Positions 18,261 to 27,451 of a DNA stretch of 64,000 bases are shown piece after piece (position 1 is the first letter of the stretch; each line of letters begins with the position of its first letter). Source of the DNA: Pimelobacter simplex. GTDB lineage: Bacteria; Actinomycetota; Actinomycetes; Propionibacteriales; Nocardioidaceae. The stretch covers positions 1 to 64,000 of the forward strand of contig JADCLI010000032.1 in the NCBI GenBank assembly GCA_016803235.1. The letters run 5' to 3'. Position numbers and translations under genes: made by a program. The notes below the pieces were generated by a model. It ran no database searches. It had not been told where the DNA came from and was given only the letters and a program-made list of their open reading frames with translations.

Positions 18261-19598
18261 GTGCAGCACATCCTCGACGCCATCCAGGCGGAGGCCTCCG
18301 CGGAGGACTTCGCGAACCTCGAGCTTCCCGAGTCCTACCGGGCCGTGACGGTCCACAAGGACGAGGTCGACATGTTCGAGGGCATCGACTCGCGTGACAA
18401 GGACCCTCGCAAGTCCCTGCACGTCGACGAGGTCGCCCTGCCCGAGCTCGGCCCGGGCGAGGCGTTCGTGGCGGTCATGGCCTCCGCGATCAACTACAAC
18501 ACCGTGTGGACCTCGATCTTCGAGCCGGTCTCCACCTTCGGCTTCCTCGAGCGCTACGGCCGCGAGTCCGACCTCGGCGCCCGCCACAACCTGCCCTACC
18601 ACATCGTCGGCTCCGACCTGTCCGGCGTCGTCCTCGCCGTCGGCGCGGGCGTCACCAAGTGGAAGCCGGGCGACCGCGTCGTCGCACACTGCCTGAGTGT
18701 CGAGCTCGAGGCCCCCGACGGCCACAACGACACGATGATGGACCCGTCCCAGCGCATCTGGGGCTTCGAGACCAACTTCGGCGGCCTCGCCGACGTCGCG
18801 ATGGTCAAGGCCAACCAGCTCATGCCCAAGCCCGAGCACCTCACCTGGGAGGAGGCCGCCTCCCCCGGCCTCGTGAACTGCACCGCCTACCGCCAGCTCG
18901 TCTCGGCCAACGGCGGCAACATGAAGCAGGGCGACAACGTCCTGATCTGGGGCGCCTCCGGCGGCCTCGGTGGCTTCGCGACCCAGTACGCCCTCAACGG
19001 TGGCGCGAACCCGATCTGCGTGGTGTCCAACGAGGAGAAGGCCCAGATCGTGCGCAACATGGGCGCCGAGATGGTCATCAACCGCTCCGAGCTCGCTCCC
19101 AAGTTCTGGAACGAGGAGGGCACCAAGCAGAACCCGAAGGAGTGGCAGCGCTTCGGCAAGGCCATCCGCGAGCTCACCGGCGGCGAGGACATCGACATCG
19201 TCTTCGAGCACCCGGGCCGCGAGACCTTCGGCGCCTCGGTCTACGTCACCCGCAAGGGCGGCACCATCACCACCTGCGCGTCGACCTCGGGCTACATGCA
19301 CGAGTACGACAACCGCTACCTGTGGATGAACCTCAAGAAGATCATCTCCAGCCACTTCGCCAACTACCGCGAGTCGTGGGAGGCCAACCGCCTCATCGCG
19401 CAGGGCAAGATCCACCCGACCCTGTCGCGCACCTACAAGCTCGAGGACACCGGCCAGGCCGCCCTCGACGTTCACCACAACAAGCACCAGGGCAAGGTCG
19501 GCGTCCTGTGCCTCTCCCCCGAGGAGGGCCTCGGCGTCAAGAACGACGAGCTGCGAGAGAAGCACCTCGACAAGATCAACCTGTTCCGCGGCATCTGA
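18261..19598 (+). CDS. ccrA: Crotonyl-CoA carboxylase/reductase
   Basis: NADPH-dependent reductive carboxylation of crotonyl-CoA to ethylmalonyl-CoA, the key step of the ethylmalonyl-CoA pathway and a source of extender units. The 445-residue medium-chain dehydrogenase-type protein has ASAINYNTVWTSIFEP, GSDLSGVV, the CO2-pocket region IWGFETNFGGLADVA (F-E pair), the nucleotide motif WGASGGLGGFATQYA, and the C-terminal HHNKHQGKVGVLCL. The long insert DSRDKDPRKSLHVDEV is typical of Ccr rather than plain enoyl reductases. GTG at 18261 has AGGGAG about 9 bases upstream. A shared pathway operator precedes it and a 14-pair stem-loop follows. Confidence 0.95.
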   Translation: MQHILDAIQAEASAEDFANLELPESYRAVTVHKDEVDMFEGIDSRDKDPRKSLHVDEVALPELGPGEAFVAVMASAINYNTVWTSIFEPVSTFGFLERYGRESDLGARHNLPYHIVGSDLSGVVLAVGAGVTKWKPGDRVVAHCLSVELEAPDGHNDTMMDPSQRIWGFETNFGGLADVAMVKANQLMPKPEHLTWEEAASPGLVNCTAYRQLVSANGGNMKQGDNVLIWGASGGLGGFATQYALNGGANPICVVSNEEKAQIVRNMGAEMVINRSELAPKFWNEEGTKQNPKEWQRFGKAIRELTGGEDIDIVFEHPGRETFGASVYVTRKGGTITTCASTSGYMHEYDNRYLWMNLKKIISSHFANYRESWEANRLIAQGKIHPTLSRTYKLEDTGQAALDVHHNKHQGKVGVLCLSPEEGLGVKNDELREKHLDKINLFRGI

Positions 19599-19612
19599 TC
19601 CAGCGGTACGAC

Positions 19613-19645
19613 GGACGGGCCGGTGCACAGCGCACCGGCCCGTCC
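19613..19645 (+). terminator. 14-bp perfect stem-loop terminator after ccrA
   Basis: GGACGGGCCGGTGC (19613-19626) and GCACCGGCCCGTCC (19632-19645) are exact reverse complements around the loop ACAGC. It begins 14 bases after the ccr stop. There is no T tract, as usual in this GC range. Confidence 0.85.
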
Positions 19646-19780
19646 TGCATCTGCGGGCGCGAGGACCGTCCGGTCCGGCGAGGCGGGGTGGGAATCGCTG
19701 GTGCCATCAGGGATCATGGGCGAGTTCGCGCGCGAACACACCCCCCATGACCGCAGCGAGAGCCAGGGAGGCTCACTTCC

Positions 19781-21034
19781 ATGAGCGACGAGGGTCTGTC
19801 CATCTTCGACGACGAGCCCACCCCGACCGAGGAGCCCACGACCGTGACCACCAAGGCCACCGACGACCAGCCCACCCAGGTCATCCCGGCGGTGAAGACG
19901 GCCGAGACCCCGGCCGCCCGGCCGGCCGCGCCCGCCGCTGCGGCCAACCGGCCCGCGCCGACCGGCCGGCCCGCGGCTGCGCCGTCCGCTGCCAGCGCCG
20001 GCTCGGCGCCCCGCCCGGTCGGCTTCAACGCCCCGGGGGCGACCGGCGGCCTGCCGATCGTGCGCAAGGGCGGCTACGACCGTGACGCCGTCGACGCCCA
20101 GATCCGCCAGCTCTCCAGCGAGAAGGCCACCCTCGGCGCCAGCCTGAGCGAGTCCGAGCAGCGGGTGATCGACCTCGAGCAGGAGCTCGCGAAGGCCCGC
20201 GCGGAGCTGGCCGAGACCGACAACCCGTCGTACGCCGGGCTCGGCGGCCGCGCCAGCGCGATGCTGCGCCTCGCCGAGGAGGAGGCCGCGGAGATCCGCG
20301 CGACCGCCGAGGCCGACGCCAGCGAGATCCGCGACCAGGCGACCCGCGACGCCAAGGCGATCCGCGCCGAGGCCGCCCGCGAGGCCGACGACATGCGTGC
20401 CGTCCAGCTGCGCGAGCTCGAGGAGAACCGCGCCCGCCTGCTGACCGATGCCGAGCAGGAGCGCGCACTCGCGCAGAGCGAGGCAGCCGACACCCTGGCC
20501 GCCGCTCGCCGCGAGTCCGACCAGCTGCGGCTCGCCACCCAGCAGGAGACCACCGAGCAGCGCGCCCAGGCCCAGCGCGAGGTCGAACAGGCCCGCGCCG
20601 CGGTCGACCGCGAGGTCCAGGAGGCCCGGCGCGCCCTGGCCATGGAGAAAGAGCGGCTGGCCCGCGAGGCGACCGACCACCACAACACGGCCGTCGCCGA
20701 GACCCGCCGCCTGGTCCAGGAGGCCGAGGAGCGCGCGAACGCCGCCGAGGCCCGCGCCGCCGAGGCGAGCAAGCAGGCTGCCGCCAACCGGGCCGCCGCG
20801 CAGACCGAGGCCGAGGGCGTGCTCACCCGCGCCCGCCGCGAGGCCGAGCAGGTGATCGCGTCGGCCCGCGCCCAGGCCGAGGCGATCACCGCCAGCGGCG
20901 ACGCCGAGCTGCAGCGCGAGATCGCGGCCAAGCGCGCCGAGCTCGACCGGCTCACCAAGCGCCGCGCAGCCATCACCGCCCAGCTGTCCTCGCTCGCCGA
21001 CCTCGTCGCCGGCTTCGGCGAGGACGAGAGTTGA
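19781..21034 (+). CDS. Scy/DivIVA-like long coiled-coil cytoskeletal protein
   Basis: The 417-residue product has an acidic, Pro/Ala-rich N-terminus (1-95), a short DivIVA-like segment GGYDRDAVDAQIRQLSSEKATLGASLSE (about 96-124), then almost unbroken heptad-type coiled coil rich in Ala, Glu and Arg to about 395. In Streptomyces the coiled-coil proteins Scy and FilP are encoded next to the methylmalonyl-CoA epimerase/thiolase genes, as I recall; here it lies 4 kb from them beyond pxpABC and ccr, so it is likely their counterpart and may organise polar growth or the septum. ATG at 19781 has GGGAGG 11 bases upstream. It overlaps the next gene by 4 bases. Confidence 0.75.
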   Translation: MSDEGLSIFDDEPTPTEEPTTVTTKATDDQPTQVIPAVKTAETPAARPAAPAAAANRPAPTGRPAAAPSAASAGSAPRPVGFNAPGATGGLPIVRKGGYDRDAVDAQIRQLSSEKATLGASLSESEQRVIDLEQELAKARAELAETDNPSYAGLGGRASAMLRLAEEEAAEIRATAEADASEIRDQATRDAKAIRAEAAREADDMRAVQLRELEENRARLLTDAEQERALAQSEAADTLAAARRESDQLRLATQQETTEQRAQAQREVEQARAAVDREVQEARRALAMEKERLAREATDHHNTAVAETRRLVQEAEERANAAEARAAEASKQAAANRAAAQTEAEGVLTRARREAEQVIASARAQAEAITASGDAELQREIAAKRAELDRLTKRRAAITAQLSSLADLVAGFGEDES

Positions 21035-22182
21035 GCAGGAGCGCCGAGGAGGCCGAGGCAGCCGGGACCGACGGCGTCACCGAGCACGGCGGGATCGACC
21101 CGGCGGCTCCGGTCGACGCCGACCCGGCGCCGTACGGCGAGCTCGGCAAGCCGTTCGACCGACGCTCGCCGTTCTACTACGGCTTCATCGGCGCCCTCGG
21201 CGCGCTGACCGCCTTCTGGCTGTTCCAGGCGGTCCTCGGCATCGGCTCGGTGCTGATGCTCGTGGTGGTGTCCTTCTTCCTGGCCGCGGGCCTCAACCCG
21301 GCGGTGAGCTTCCTGGAGCGGCGCGGGCTGCGACGCTCGTTCGCGGTCACGGTGGTGATCGTGCTCGCCCTCGGCACCGTCGCGCTCTTCCTCGTCGCGA
21401 TCGTCCCGGTCATCACCGACCAGATCACCGCGATCACGAAGAACGCGCCCGGCTGGCTCGACGAGCTGCAGAAGAACAAGCGGATCCAGCAGCTCAACGA
21501 CGAGTACGACATCATCGACAAGCTGCAGGCCAAGATCACCGACGAGAGCTTCCTCTCGGCGCTCTTCGGCGGTGCGCTGGGCTTCGGCCTCAAGCTCGTC
21601 TCGGCGCTGTTCAACCTCTTCGTGATCGTCGTCCTGACGCTCTACTTCCTGGCGTCGTTGAAGACCACCACCGGCGCGCTCTACAAGCTGGCCCCGGCCT
21701 CGCGCCGCGAACGGGTCGCCCGGCTCGGCGACAAGGTGATCGCCAACATCGGCGGGTACGTCTCGGGCGCCTTCCTCGTCGCCCTGTGCGCCGGCCTGAC
21801 CTCGCTGGTGTTCCTCTCGCTGACCGAGGTCCGTGAGTACGCCGTCGCGCTGGCCTTCGTCGTCGCCGTGCTCGACGTCATCCCGATGATCGGCGCCACG
21901 CTGGGTGCGGTGATCGTCTCGGCGATCGCGTTCGCGACCGACCTCAAGACCGGCATCGCCTGCGTCATCTTCTACGTGATCTACCAGCAGTTCGAGAACT
22001 ACGTCGTCTACCCGCGGGTGATGAGCAAGTCGGTCGACCTCCCCGGTGCCGTCATCGTCATCGCCGCGCTCGTCGGAACCGCCCTGCTCGGCGTGGTGGG
22101 CGCACTGCTCGCGATCCCGGTCGCCGCCGCGATCCTGCTCATCGTGCGCGAGGTCGTGGTCAAGCAGCAGGACCTGCGCTAG
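21031..22182 (+). CDS. AI-2E family (PerM-like) membrane transporter
   Basis: The 383-residue protein has a 45-residue acidic cytoplasmic N-terminus and about seven to eight membrane segments, with the typical paired hydrophobic start (FYYGFIGALGALTAFWLFQAVLGIGSVLMLVVVSFFLAAGLNPAV), a soluble loop near 125-170, and the family signature LDVIPMIGATLGAVIV and YQQFENYVVYPRVM near the end. The family exports small molecules; claims of AI-2 export do not hold for most members, so the substrate is unknown. TTG at 21031 overlaps the coiled-coil gene stop (TTGA), indicating coupling and possibly a shared membrane or cell-pole role. Confidence 0.88.
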   Translation: MSRSAEEAEAAGTDGVTEHGGIDPAAPVDADPAPYGELGKPFDRRSPFYYGFIGALGALTAFWLFQAVLGIGSVLMLVVVSFFLAAGLNPAVSFLERRGLRRSFAVTVVIVLALGTVALFLVAIVPVITDQITAITKNAPGWLDELQKNKRIQQLNDEYDIIDKLQAKITDESFLSALFGGALGFGLKLVSALFNLFVIVVLTLYFLASLKTTTGALYKLAPASRRERVARLGDKVIANIGGYVSGAFLVALCAGLTSLVFLSLTEVREYAVALAFVVAVLDVIPMIGATLGAVIVSAIAFATDLKTGIACVIFYVIYQQFENYVVYPRVMSKSVDLPGAVIVIAALVGTALLGVVGALLAIPVAAAILLIVREVVVKQQDLR

Positions 22183-22188
22183 CGGCGC

Positions 22189-23151
22189 TCAGACGAGAAC
22201 CGGCTCGTCCTGCTCCATCACGACGCTGCGCTCCCCCAGCTTCACCCCGACCACGCCGGCCAGGATCAGCGCGCCACCGAGGAACTGCACCGGCGCGGGC
22301 AGCTGGTCGAGGAGCAGCCAGGCCCAGACGACGGCGGCGACGACCTCGCTGAGCGCGACGAACGAGGCCAGTCGCGAGCCGAGGCGGCGGCTGGCCGCGA
22401 TGCCGGTCGTGTACGCGAGGGCGGCGGTGACCAGGCCGAGGAGGAGCAGCGCCACCCACGGCGCGACGTCGACGCCGGCGTAGGCCACCGAGCTCGACGA
22501 GCTCGCCATCGGCATCAGGCCGAGCAGGCCGAGGAGGCCGAGCAGCACACCGCCGACGACCAGCCCGCCGGCGGCGAGGGTGATCGGCGGGATGCCGCTG
22601 CGCTCGTCGGCCGAGATGACGAAGTACGCCGCCGCTCCGACCATCGCCGCGAGCGCCCAGGCGGCGCCCTGCACGTCGACGTCGGCACCGGCGAACAGGT
22701 CGAGGACCAGGACCAGTCCGAGGGCGGCGACCACGGCGCCGGCGACGGTGAGCCGGCCCGGCCGCTGGCCGTGGGCCAGCCACATCCACACCACGACCGC
22801 GGCGGGAGCGGTGTACTCGATGAGCAGGGCGGGCCCCACCTCCATGGTGCGCACGGCCGAGAAGTAGCAGTACTGCGCACCGGCGACCGCCAGGGCGCCG
22901 TACAGCACGACGGTGGGGGCGGCGCGCCGCAGCAGCGCCCAGCGCCCGCGCAGGGCGACCAGGCCGAAGGGCAGCACGACGACGGCGCCGATCGCGATCC
23001 GCAGCAGCACGATGCTGCCCGCGGTCCAGCCGCTGTCGAGCATCGGCCGGGCCAGCGCGCCGGAGAGCGCGAACGTGATCGCGGAGGTCATCGCGAGGAG
23101 CAGGCCGGTCCGTGTCGCGTCCCGCGTGGCGTCACGAGTCAACGTCGTCAT
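22189..23151 (-). CDS. EamA/DMT-superfamily transporter
   Basis: A 320-residue inner-membrane permease with ten predicted hydrophobic segments in two EamA repeats (about 20-145 and 160-305). GLLLAMTSAITFALSGALARPML opens the first and the second ends with LGGALILAGVVGVKLGE. Members export metabolites or amino acids; the substrate is unknown. ATG at 23151 lies inside a perfect 15-base palindrome and follows a TACTGT hexamer by 8 bases, so its mRNA may be leaderless and its translation start and operator coincide. The divergent partner is a CGNR regulator, a pairing seen in other Actinobacteria. Confidence 0.85.
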   Translation of the reverse strand: MTTLTRDATRDATRTGLLLAMTSAITFALSGALARPMLDSGWTAGSIVLLRIAIGAVVVLPFGLVALRGRWALLRRAAPTVVLYGALAVAGAQYCYFSAVRTMEVGPALLIEYTAPAAVVVWMWLAHGQRPGRLTVAGAVVAALGLVLVLDLFAGADVDVQGAAWALAAMVGAAAYFVISADERSGIPPITLAAGGLVVGGVLLGLLGLLGLMPMASSSSSVAYAGVDVAPWVALLLLGLVTAALAYTTGIAASRRLGSRLASFVALSEVVAAVVWAWLLLDQLPAPVQFLGGALILAGVVGVKLGERSVVMEQDEPVLV

Positions 23152-23161
23152 GACTCATGAC
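23147..23161. promoter_or_regulatory. 15-bp palindromic operator over the EamA start
   Basis: GTCATGA-C-TCATGAC is a perfect 7-1-7 palindrome that contains the EamA start codon (23149-23151) and touches its putative -10 element. The neighbouring CGNR protein is the obvious candidate to bind it. Confidence 0.65.
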
Positions 23162-23184
23162 AGTAGGCCTCCGTGCGGTAACCT
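23160..23184. promoter_or_regulatory. Divergent leaderless -10 elements for EamA and CGNR genes
   Basis: On the minus strand TACTGT (23165-23160) is 8 bases before the EamA ATG. On the plus strand TAACCT (23179-23184) is 6 bases before the CGNR GTG. Both spacings suit transcripts that start at the start codon. Confidence 0.55.
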
Positions 23185-23190
23185 GTCAAA

Positions 23191-23727
23191 GTGGTTTTCG
23201 CCCATGACACGTCGCTGTCCCTCCAGGCCGCTGTGGCGCTCGCCAACGGCAGCCTCGACCCGGTGACGATCAGCACGCCCGACGAGCTCGACACCTTCTT
23301 CGCCGACTACGGCTACACCGGACGCCACGACGGCGACCAGGCCGAGGTGGACGCCGTGCTCGCGATCGCCCCCCGGCTCCGGGCGCTGCTGACCGCCGAC
23401 CGCGACGACGCCGCCGGCATCGTCAACGACATGCTCCGCGACGCCTCCGCACTCCCCCAGCTGCGCCGCCACGACGGTCACGACTGGCACCTGCACGCCG
23501 TCTCCAACGACGCACCGCTCGCCGAGCGGATCGTCGTGGAGACCGCGATGGCGATGATCGACGTGATCCGCGCCGACGAGATGTCCCGGCTCTCGGTGTG
23601 CGCCGACGACACCTGCGAGGGGATCGTCCTCGACCTGTCCCGCAACCGGTCCAAGCGGTTCTGCTCGGTGACCTGCGGCAACCGCAACGCTGTGGCGGCG
23701 TACCGCGCACGCCAGGCCGACGGCTGA
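23191..23727 (+). CDS. CGNR zinc-finger (ABATE-type) transcriptional regulator
   Basis: The 178-residue product has an N-terminal all-alpha stress-like domain (about 1-125) and a C-terminal zinc ribbon: SVCADDTCEGIVLDLSRNRSKRFCSVTCGNRNAVAAYRAR, with four cysteines and the naming motif CGNR. Such proteins are predicted DNA binders and usually lie beside transport or metabolism genes they control. GTG at 23191 follows TAACCT by six bases with no ribosome site, so the mRNA is probably leaderless. It is divergent from the EamA transporter, whose start is covered by a palindrome. Confidence 0.88.
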   Translation: MVFAHDTSLSLQAAVALANGSLDPVTISTPDELDTFFADYGYTGRHDGDQAEVDAVLAIAPRLRALLTADRDDAAGIVNDMLRDASALPQLRRHDGHDWHLHAVSNDAPLAERIVVETAMAMIDVIRADEMSRLSVCADDTCEGIVLDLSRNRSKRFCSVTCGNRNAVAAYRARQADG

Positions 23728-23740
23728 CCCGGCGTGACGC

Positions 23741-24526
23741 TCAGTCCCCCAGGAACCGCTGGAGGATCTCGAGGAAGAGCTCCGGGCGCTCGGAGTGCAG
23801 CCAGTGCCCGGTGTCCTTCATGGTCACCTTGCGGTTGCGCGGGAACCAGCGGTCCATCGCGGCGTCGTAGGCGGGCTGGACGTAGCTGGACCGGCCACCG
23901 GCCAGCCAGAGCACGGGTCCGTCGTACGGCGCCACGCCGGCCAGCTCCGCCTCGGGCCAGCCGCTGACGGCCGCGAGATCACGGCCGAGCACGTCGAGGT
24001 TGGCCTGCCAGCTCCAGCCGCTCGGCGCTGCGGGGTCGCGGCGCAGGTTCTGCAGCAGGAACGAGCGCACCGTGGGGTCGGGCACCGCGGGCTCGAGCAG
24101 CCGCTCGGCGTCCTCCCGCCGCGCCACCCGGGACAGGTCCATCCCCCGCATCGCGGAGATGTAGCCCGGGAACTCCCGTCCCTCGGGATAGCTGACCGGC
24201 GAGATGTCGGCGACGCACAGGCGCGCGACTCGCTCCGGGTGGAGCAGTGCGAGCACCATCGCGACCTTGCCGCCGAGGGAGTGGCCGACCAGCGCCACCG
24301 GCTCGTCGTCGGGGAGGACGCCGGCGACCAGGGCCGCCGTCTCGGCGAGGTCGAAGCGCTCGGGCCACGCGGAGCGGCCGTGGTGGGGCAGGTCGACGAG
24401 CAGCACCCGGTGCCGCTCGGCCAGCCGCTTGGCGATGCCGGTCCAGTTCTTGCCCTGTCCGAACAAGCCGTGGAGGAAGACCACACGGCTCCCGGTGGAA
24501 CCGAGAGCCGTGTGGTGAAGCGTCAC
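23741..24526 (-). CDS. Alpha/beta-hydrolase fold protein
   Basis: The 261-residue protein has the oxyanion segment VVFLHGLFGQGKNW, the nucleophile elbow GHSLGG (Ser near 93), an Asp/His pair suggested by the late ISPVSYPEG and DTGHWLHSERPELFLEILQRFL. Overall it resembles YbfF-type acyl-CoA or carboxyl esterases. It starts 12 bases after the stop of the 3-hydroxyacyl-CoA dehydrogenase and is almost surely cotranscribed with it, so a thioesterase-like role on CoA esters is possible but unproved. It ends convergently with the CGNR gene. Confidence 0.85.
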   Translation of the reverse strand: MTLHHTALGSTGSRVVFLHGLFGQGKNWTGIAKRLAERHRVLLVDLPHHGRSAWPERFDLAETAALVAGVLPDDEPVALVGHSLGGKVAMVLALLHPERVARLCVADISPVSYPEGREFPGYISAMRGMDLSRVARREDAERLLEPAVPDPTVRSFLLQNLRRDPAAPSGWSWQANLDVLGRDLAAVSGWPEAELAGVAPYDGPVLWLAGGRSSYVQPAYDAAMDRWFPRNRKVTMKDTGHWLHSERPELFLEILQRFLGD

Positions 24527-24538
24527 GCCGCCATTGTG

Positions 24539-25708
<1,170 letters not shown>

Positions 25709-25741
25709 GGCTGGCAGTGTGGCACCCGACCGGGCCAGTGA

Positions 25742-25757
25742 CTACCCGTCGGTAACC
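25742..25757 (-). promoter_or_regulatory. GGTTACC-N4-GGTA operator before the hydroxyacyl-CoA dehydrogenase
   Basis: Read on the minus strand it is GGTTACCGACGGGTAG, identical to the ccrA site in its first 15 bases. The trailing TAGTCA may serve as a -10 hexamer. It ends 33 bases before the ATG at 25708. Confidence 0.7.
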
Positions 25758-25776
25758 ATGTGGACAGAGACAGACG

Positions 25777-26088
25777 TCACATCCGGCGGGCCGTGACGTC
25801 GATCCGCACCAGCTTCGACCGGGAGGCCTGCCCGCGCACCAGGACCACCGCCCCCTTGGGCACGCCGAGCTCCTTGGCCAGCCAGCGCACCAGCTCGTCG
25901 TTGGCCCGGCCGTCCACCGGCGGCGAGGCGAGCCGGACCTTGAGCTCGGCGCCCTCCACTCCGGCCGGGCCCGCCGCACCCGTGCGCGAGGCGCCCGGCT
26001 GGACGCGTACGGCGAGCAGCCACGACGTCGTACGCCCCTGCTCGTCGACGCGCTCGGGGCGCCACCACGGCTGGTCGTCGATCTCCAC
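25777..26088 (-). CDS. DUF167 (YggU-type) family protein
   Basis: A 103-residue protein with the DUF167 core: [11 protein letters not shown], then [49 protein letters not shown]. The fold is a small alpha/beta domain known from structures; function unknown. Length is normal apart from a 20-residue N-terminal extension. It starts 25 bases from the divergent nucS gene, so the two share a very short promoter region. The gap to the dehydrogenase downstream (25709-25776) holds the dehydrogenase operator, so this gene is probably monocistronic. Confidence 0.85.
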   Translation of the reverse strand: MEIDDQPWWRPERVDEQGRTTSWLLAVRVQPGASRTGAAGPAGVEGAELKVRLASPPVDGRANDELVRWLAKELGVPKGAVVLVRGQASRSKLVRIDVTARRM

Positions 26089-26099
26089 GCAGCAGACTG

Positions 26100-26105
26100 T
26101 AGATT
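26100..26105 (+). promoter_or_regulatory. -10 element, leaderless nucS promoter
   Basis: TAGATT lies eight bases before the nucS GTG at 26114, with no ribosome site between. This suits a leaderless transcript. Confidence 0.5.
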
Positions 26106-26113
26106 CGTCGCCC

Positions 26114-26812
26114 GTGAGACTCGTCGTTGCGCGTTGCCAGGTGGACTACGCAGGCCGATTGACCGCGCACCTCCCGATGGCGACCCGGGTGCTCATGATC
26201 AAGGCCGACGGATCGGTGCTCGTGCACTCCGACGGCGGCTCCTACAAGCCGCTCAACTGGATGTCGCCGCCGTGCACCGTCCGCGAGGGCGAGGCCGAGG
26301 ACGGCCGCGTCGAGTGGACCGTCACGGCGAAGGCGCCGAAGGGCCAGACCCCCGACACGCTGCGGATCCTCATCGAGGAGATCCACCACGACACGCTGCA
26401 CGAGCTGGGGATCGACCCCGGCCTGCAGAAGGACGGCGTCGAGAAGCACCTCCAGGAGCTGCTCGCCGAGCACCCTGCCACCCTGGCCGCGGGCCTGACC
26501 CTGGTCCGGCGCGAGTTCCCGACCGCCATCGGCCCGGTCGACCTGATGTGCCGCGACAGCGACGGCCTGTCGGTCGCCGTCGAGATCAAGCGCCGCGGCG
26601 AGATCGACGGCGTCGAGCAGCTCACCCGCTACCTCGAGCTGCTCAACCGCGACCCCCTGCTCACCGGCAAGGGCGCGGTGCGCGGGATCTTCGCGGCCCA
26701 GGAGATCAAGCCCCAGGCCCGGGTCCTCGCCGAGGACCGCGGCATCGCCTGCGCCGTGGTCGACTACGACGCGCTGCGCGGCCTCGACAACGCCGAGGAC
26801 CGGCTCTTCTGA
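26114..26812 (+). CDS. nucS: Mismatch-specific endonuclease NucS/EndoMS
   Basis: Cuts both strands at mispaired bases; in Actinobacteria, which lack MutS/MutL, it is the basis of the non-canonical mismatch repair pathway. The 232-residue product has an N-terminal dimerisation/DNA-binding half ([21 protein letters not shown]) and a RecB-like nuclease half with the metal site D143, E157, K159 (PVDLMCRD ... AVEIKRRG). The extreme C-terminus EDRLF resembles the short sliding-clamp binding tail described for this protein. GTG at 26114 is supported by the conserved MRLV start and the -10 element upstream. Followed after 11 bases by a DUF952 gene. Confidence 0.95.
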   Translation: MRLVVARCQVDYAGRLTAHLPMATRVLMIKADGSVLVHSDGGSYKPLNWMSPPCTVREGEAEDGRVEWTVTAKAPKGQTPDTLRILIEEIHHDTLHELGIDPGLQKDGVEKHLQELLAEHPATLAAGLTLVRREFPTAIGPVDLMCRDSDGLSVAVEIKRRGEIDGVEQLTRYLELLNRDPLLTGKGAVRGIFAAQEIKPQARVLAEDRGIACAVVDYDALRGLDNAEDRLF

Positions 26813-26823
26813 GCCGCCGCGCC

Positions 26824-27429
26824 ATGACACCGATCTTCCACCTCGCCCTGCTCCGCGACTGGGAGGCGGCGCAACGCACCGGCTCCTACACGATCTCGAC
26901 GCGGGGACGCAGCCTCGCCGAGGAGGGATTCATCCACGCCAGCCGCGCCGATCAGTGGACGGCGGTGCGGGACAGGTTCTACGGCGACGTCACCGAGCCG
27001 ATGGTGCTGCTGCAGATCGACCCCGCGCTGCTCGGCGTACCCGTGGTCGACGAGGAGCCCTTCCCCGGCGCGGGCGAGACCTTCCCGCACGTCTACGGGC
27101 CGCTGCCGGTGAGGGCCGTCGTGAAGGCCATCCCGGTCGACGCGCCCGAGGTGGCGGTGGACGAGGTCGATCGGCCGACGGTCGAGACGGCAGCGCCGGC
27201 GTCGACGGCTCCCGGGGAGAGCTTCTCGCGGGTGTACTTCCGCGAGGTGTTCTTCAACCTCGCCGTCGCATGCCTGGTACTCGTCGGAGGCATGGCCGGC
27301 ATCGCGCTGGGCACCGCGCTGCCGGGCGACGCCGGATCCGCCATCGGCGGCCTGGTCGGCTTGGCGATCGGAGCCCTGCTCGCGGTGCTCGTCTACCGCC
27401 GCCGGCACCCGCGCGGCCACCGCGGCTGA
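26824..27429 (+). CDS. DUF952 domain protein with C-terminal membrane tail
   Basis: Residues 1-105 (MTPIFHLALLRDWEAAQ ... EEGFIHASRADQWTAVRDRFYG ... FPHVYGPLPVRAVVKAIPV) match DUF952, a small domain thought to resemble glutathione S-transferase-like or ADP-ribosyl-type folds, function unknown. After a Thr/Ala linker there are two hydrophobic segments (VFFNLAVACLVLVGGMAGIALG and IGGLVGLAIGALLAVLVY) ending in basic residues. DUF952 alone is about 110 residues, so the 201-residue protein is a fusion. It follows nucS after 11 bases and is likely cotranscribed. Confidence 0.75.
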   Translation: MTPIFHLALLRDWEAAQRTGSYTISTRGRSLAEEGFIHASRADQWTAVRDRFYGDVTEPMVLLQIDPALLGVPVVDEEPFPGAGETFPHVYGPLPVRAVVKAIPVDAPEVAVDEVDRPTVETAAPASTAPGESFSRVYFREVFFNLAVACLVLVGGMAGIALGTALPGDAGSAIGGLVGLAIGALLAVLVYRRRHPRGHRG

Positions 27430-27451
27430 CCCCCGCCGACCGCAGCTCGGG

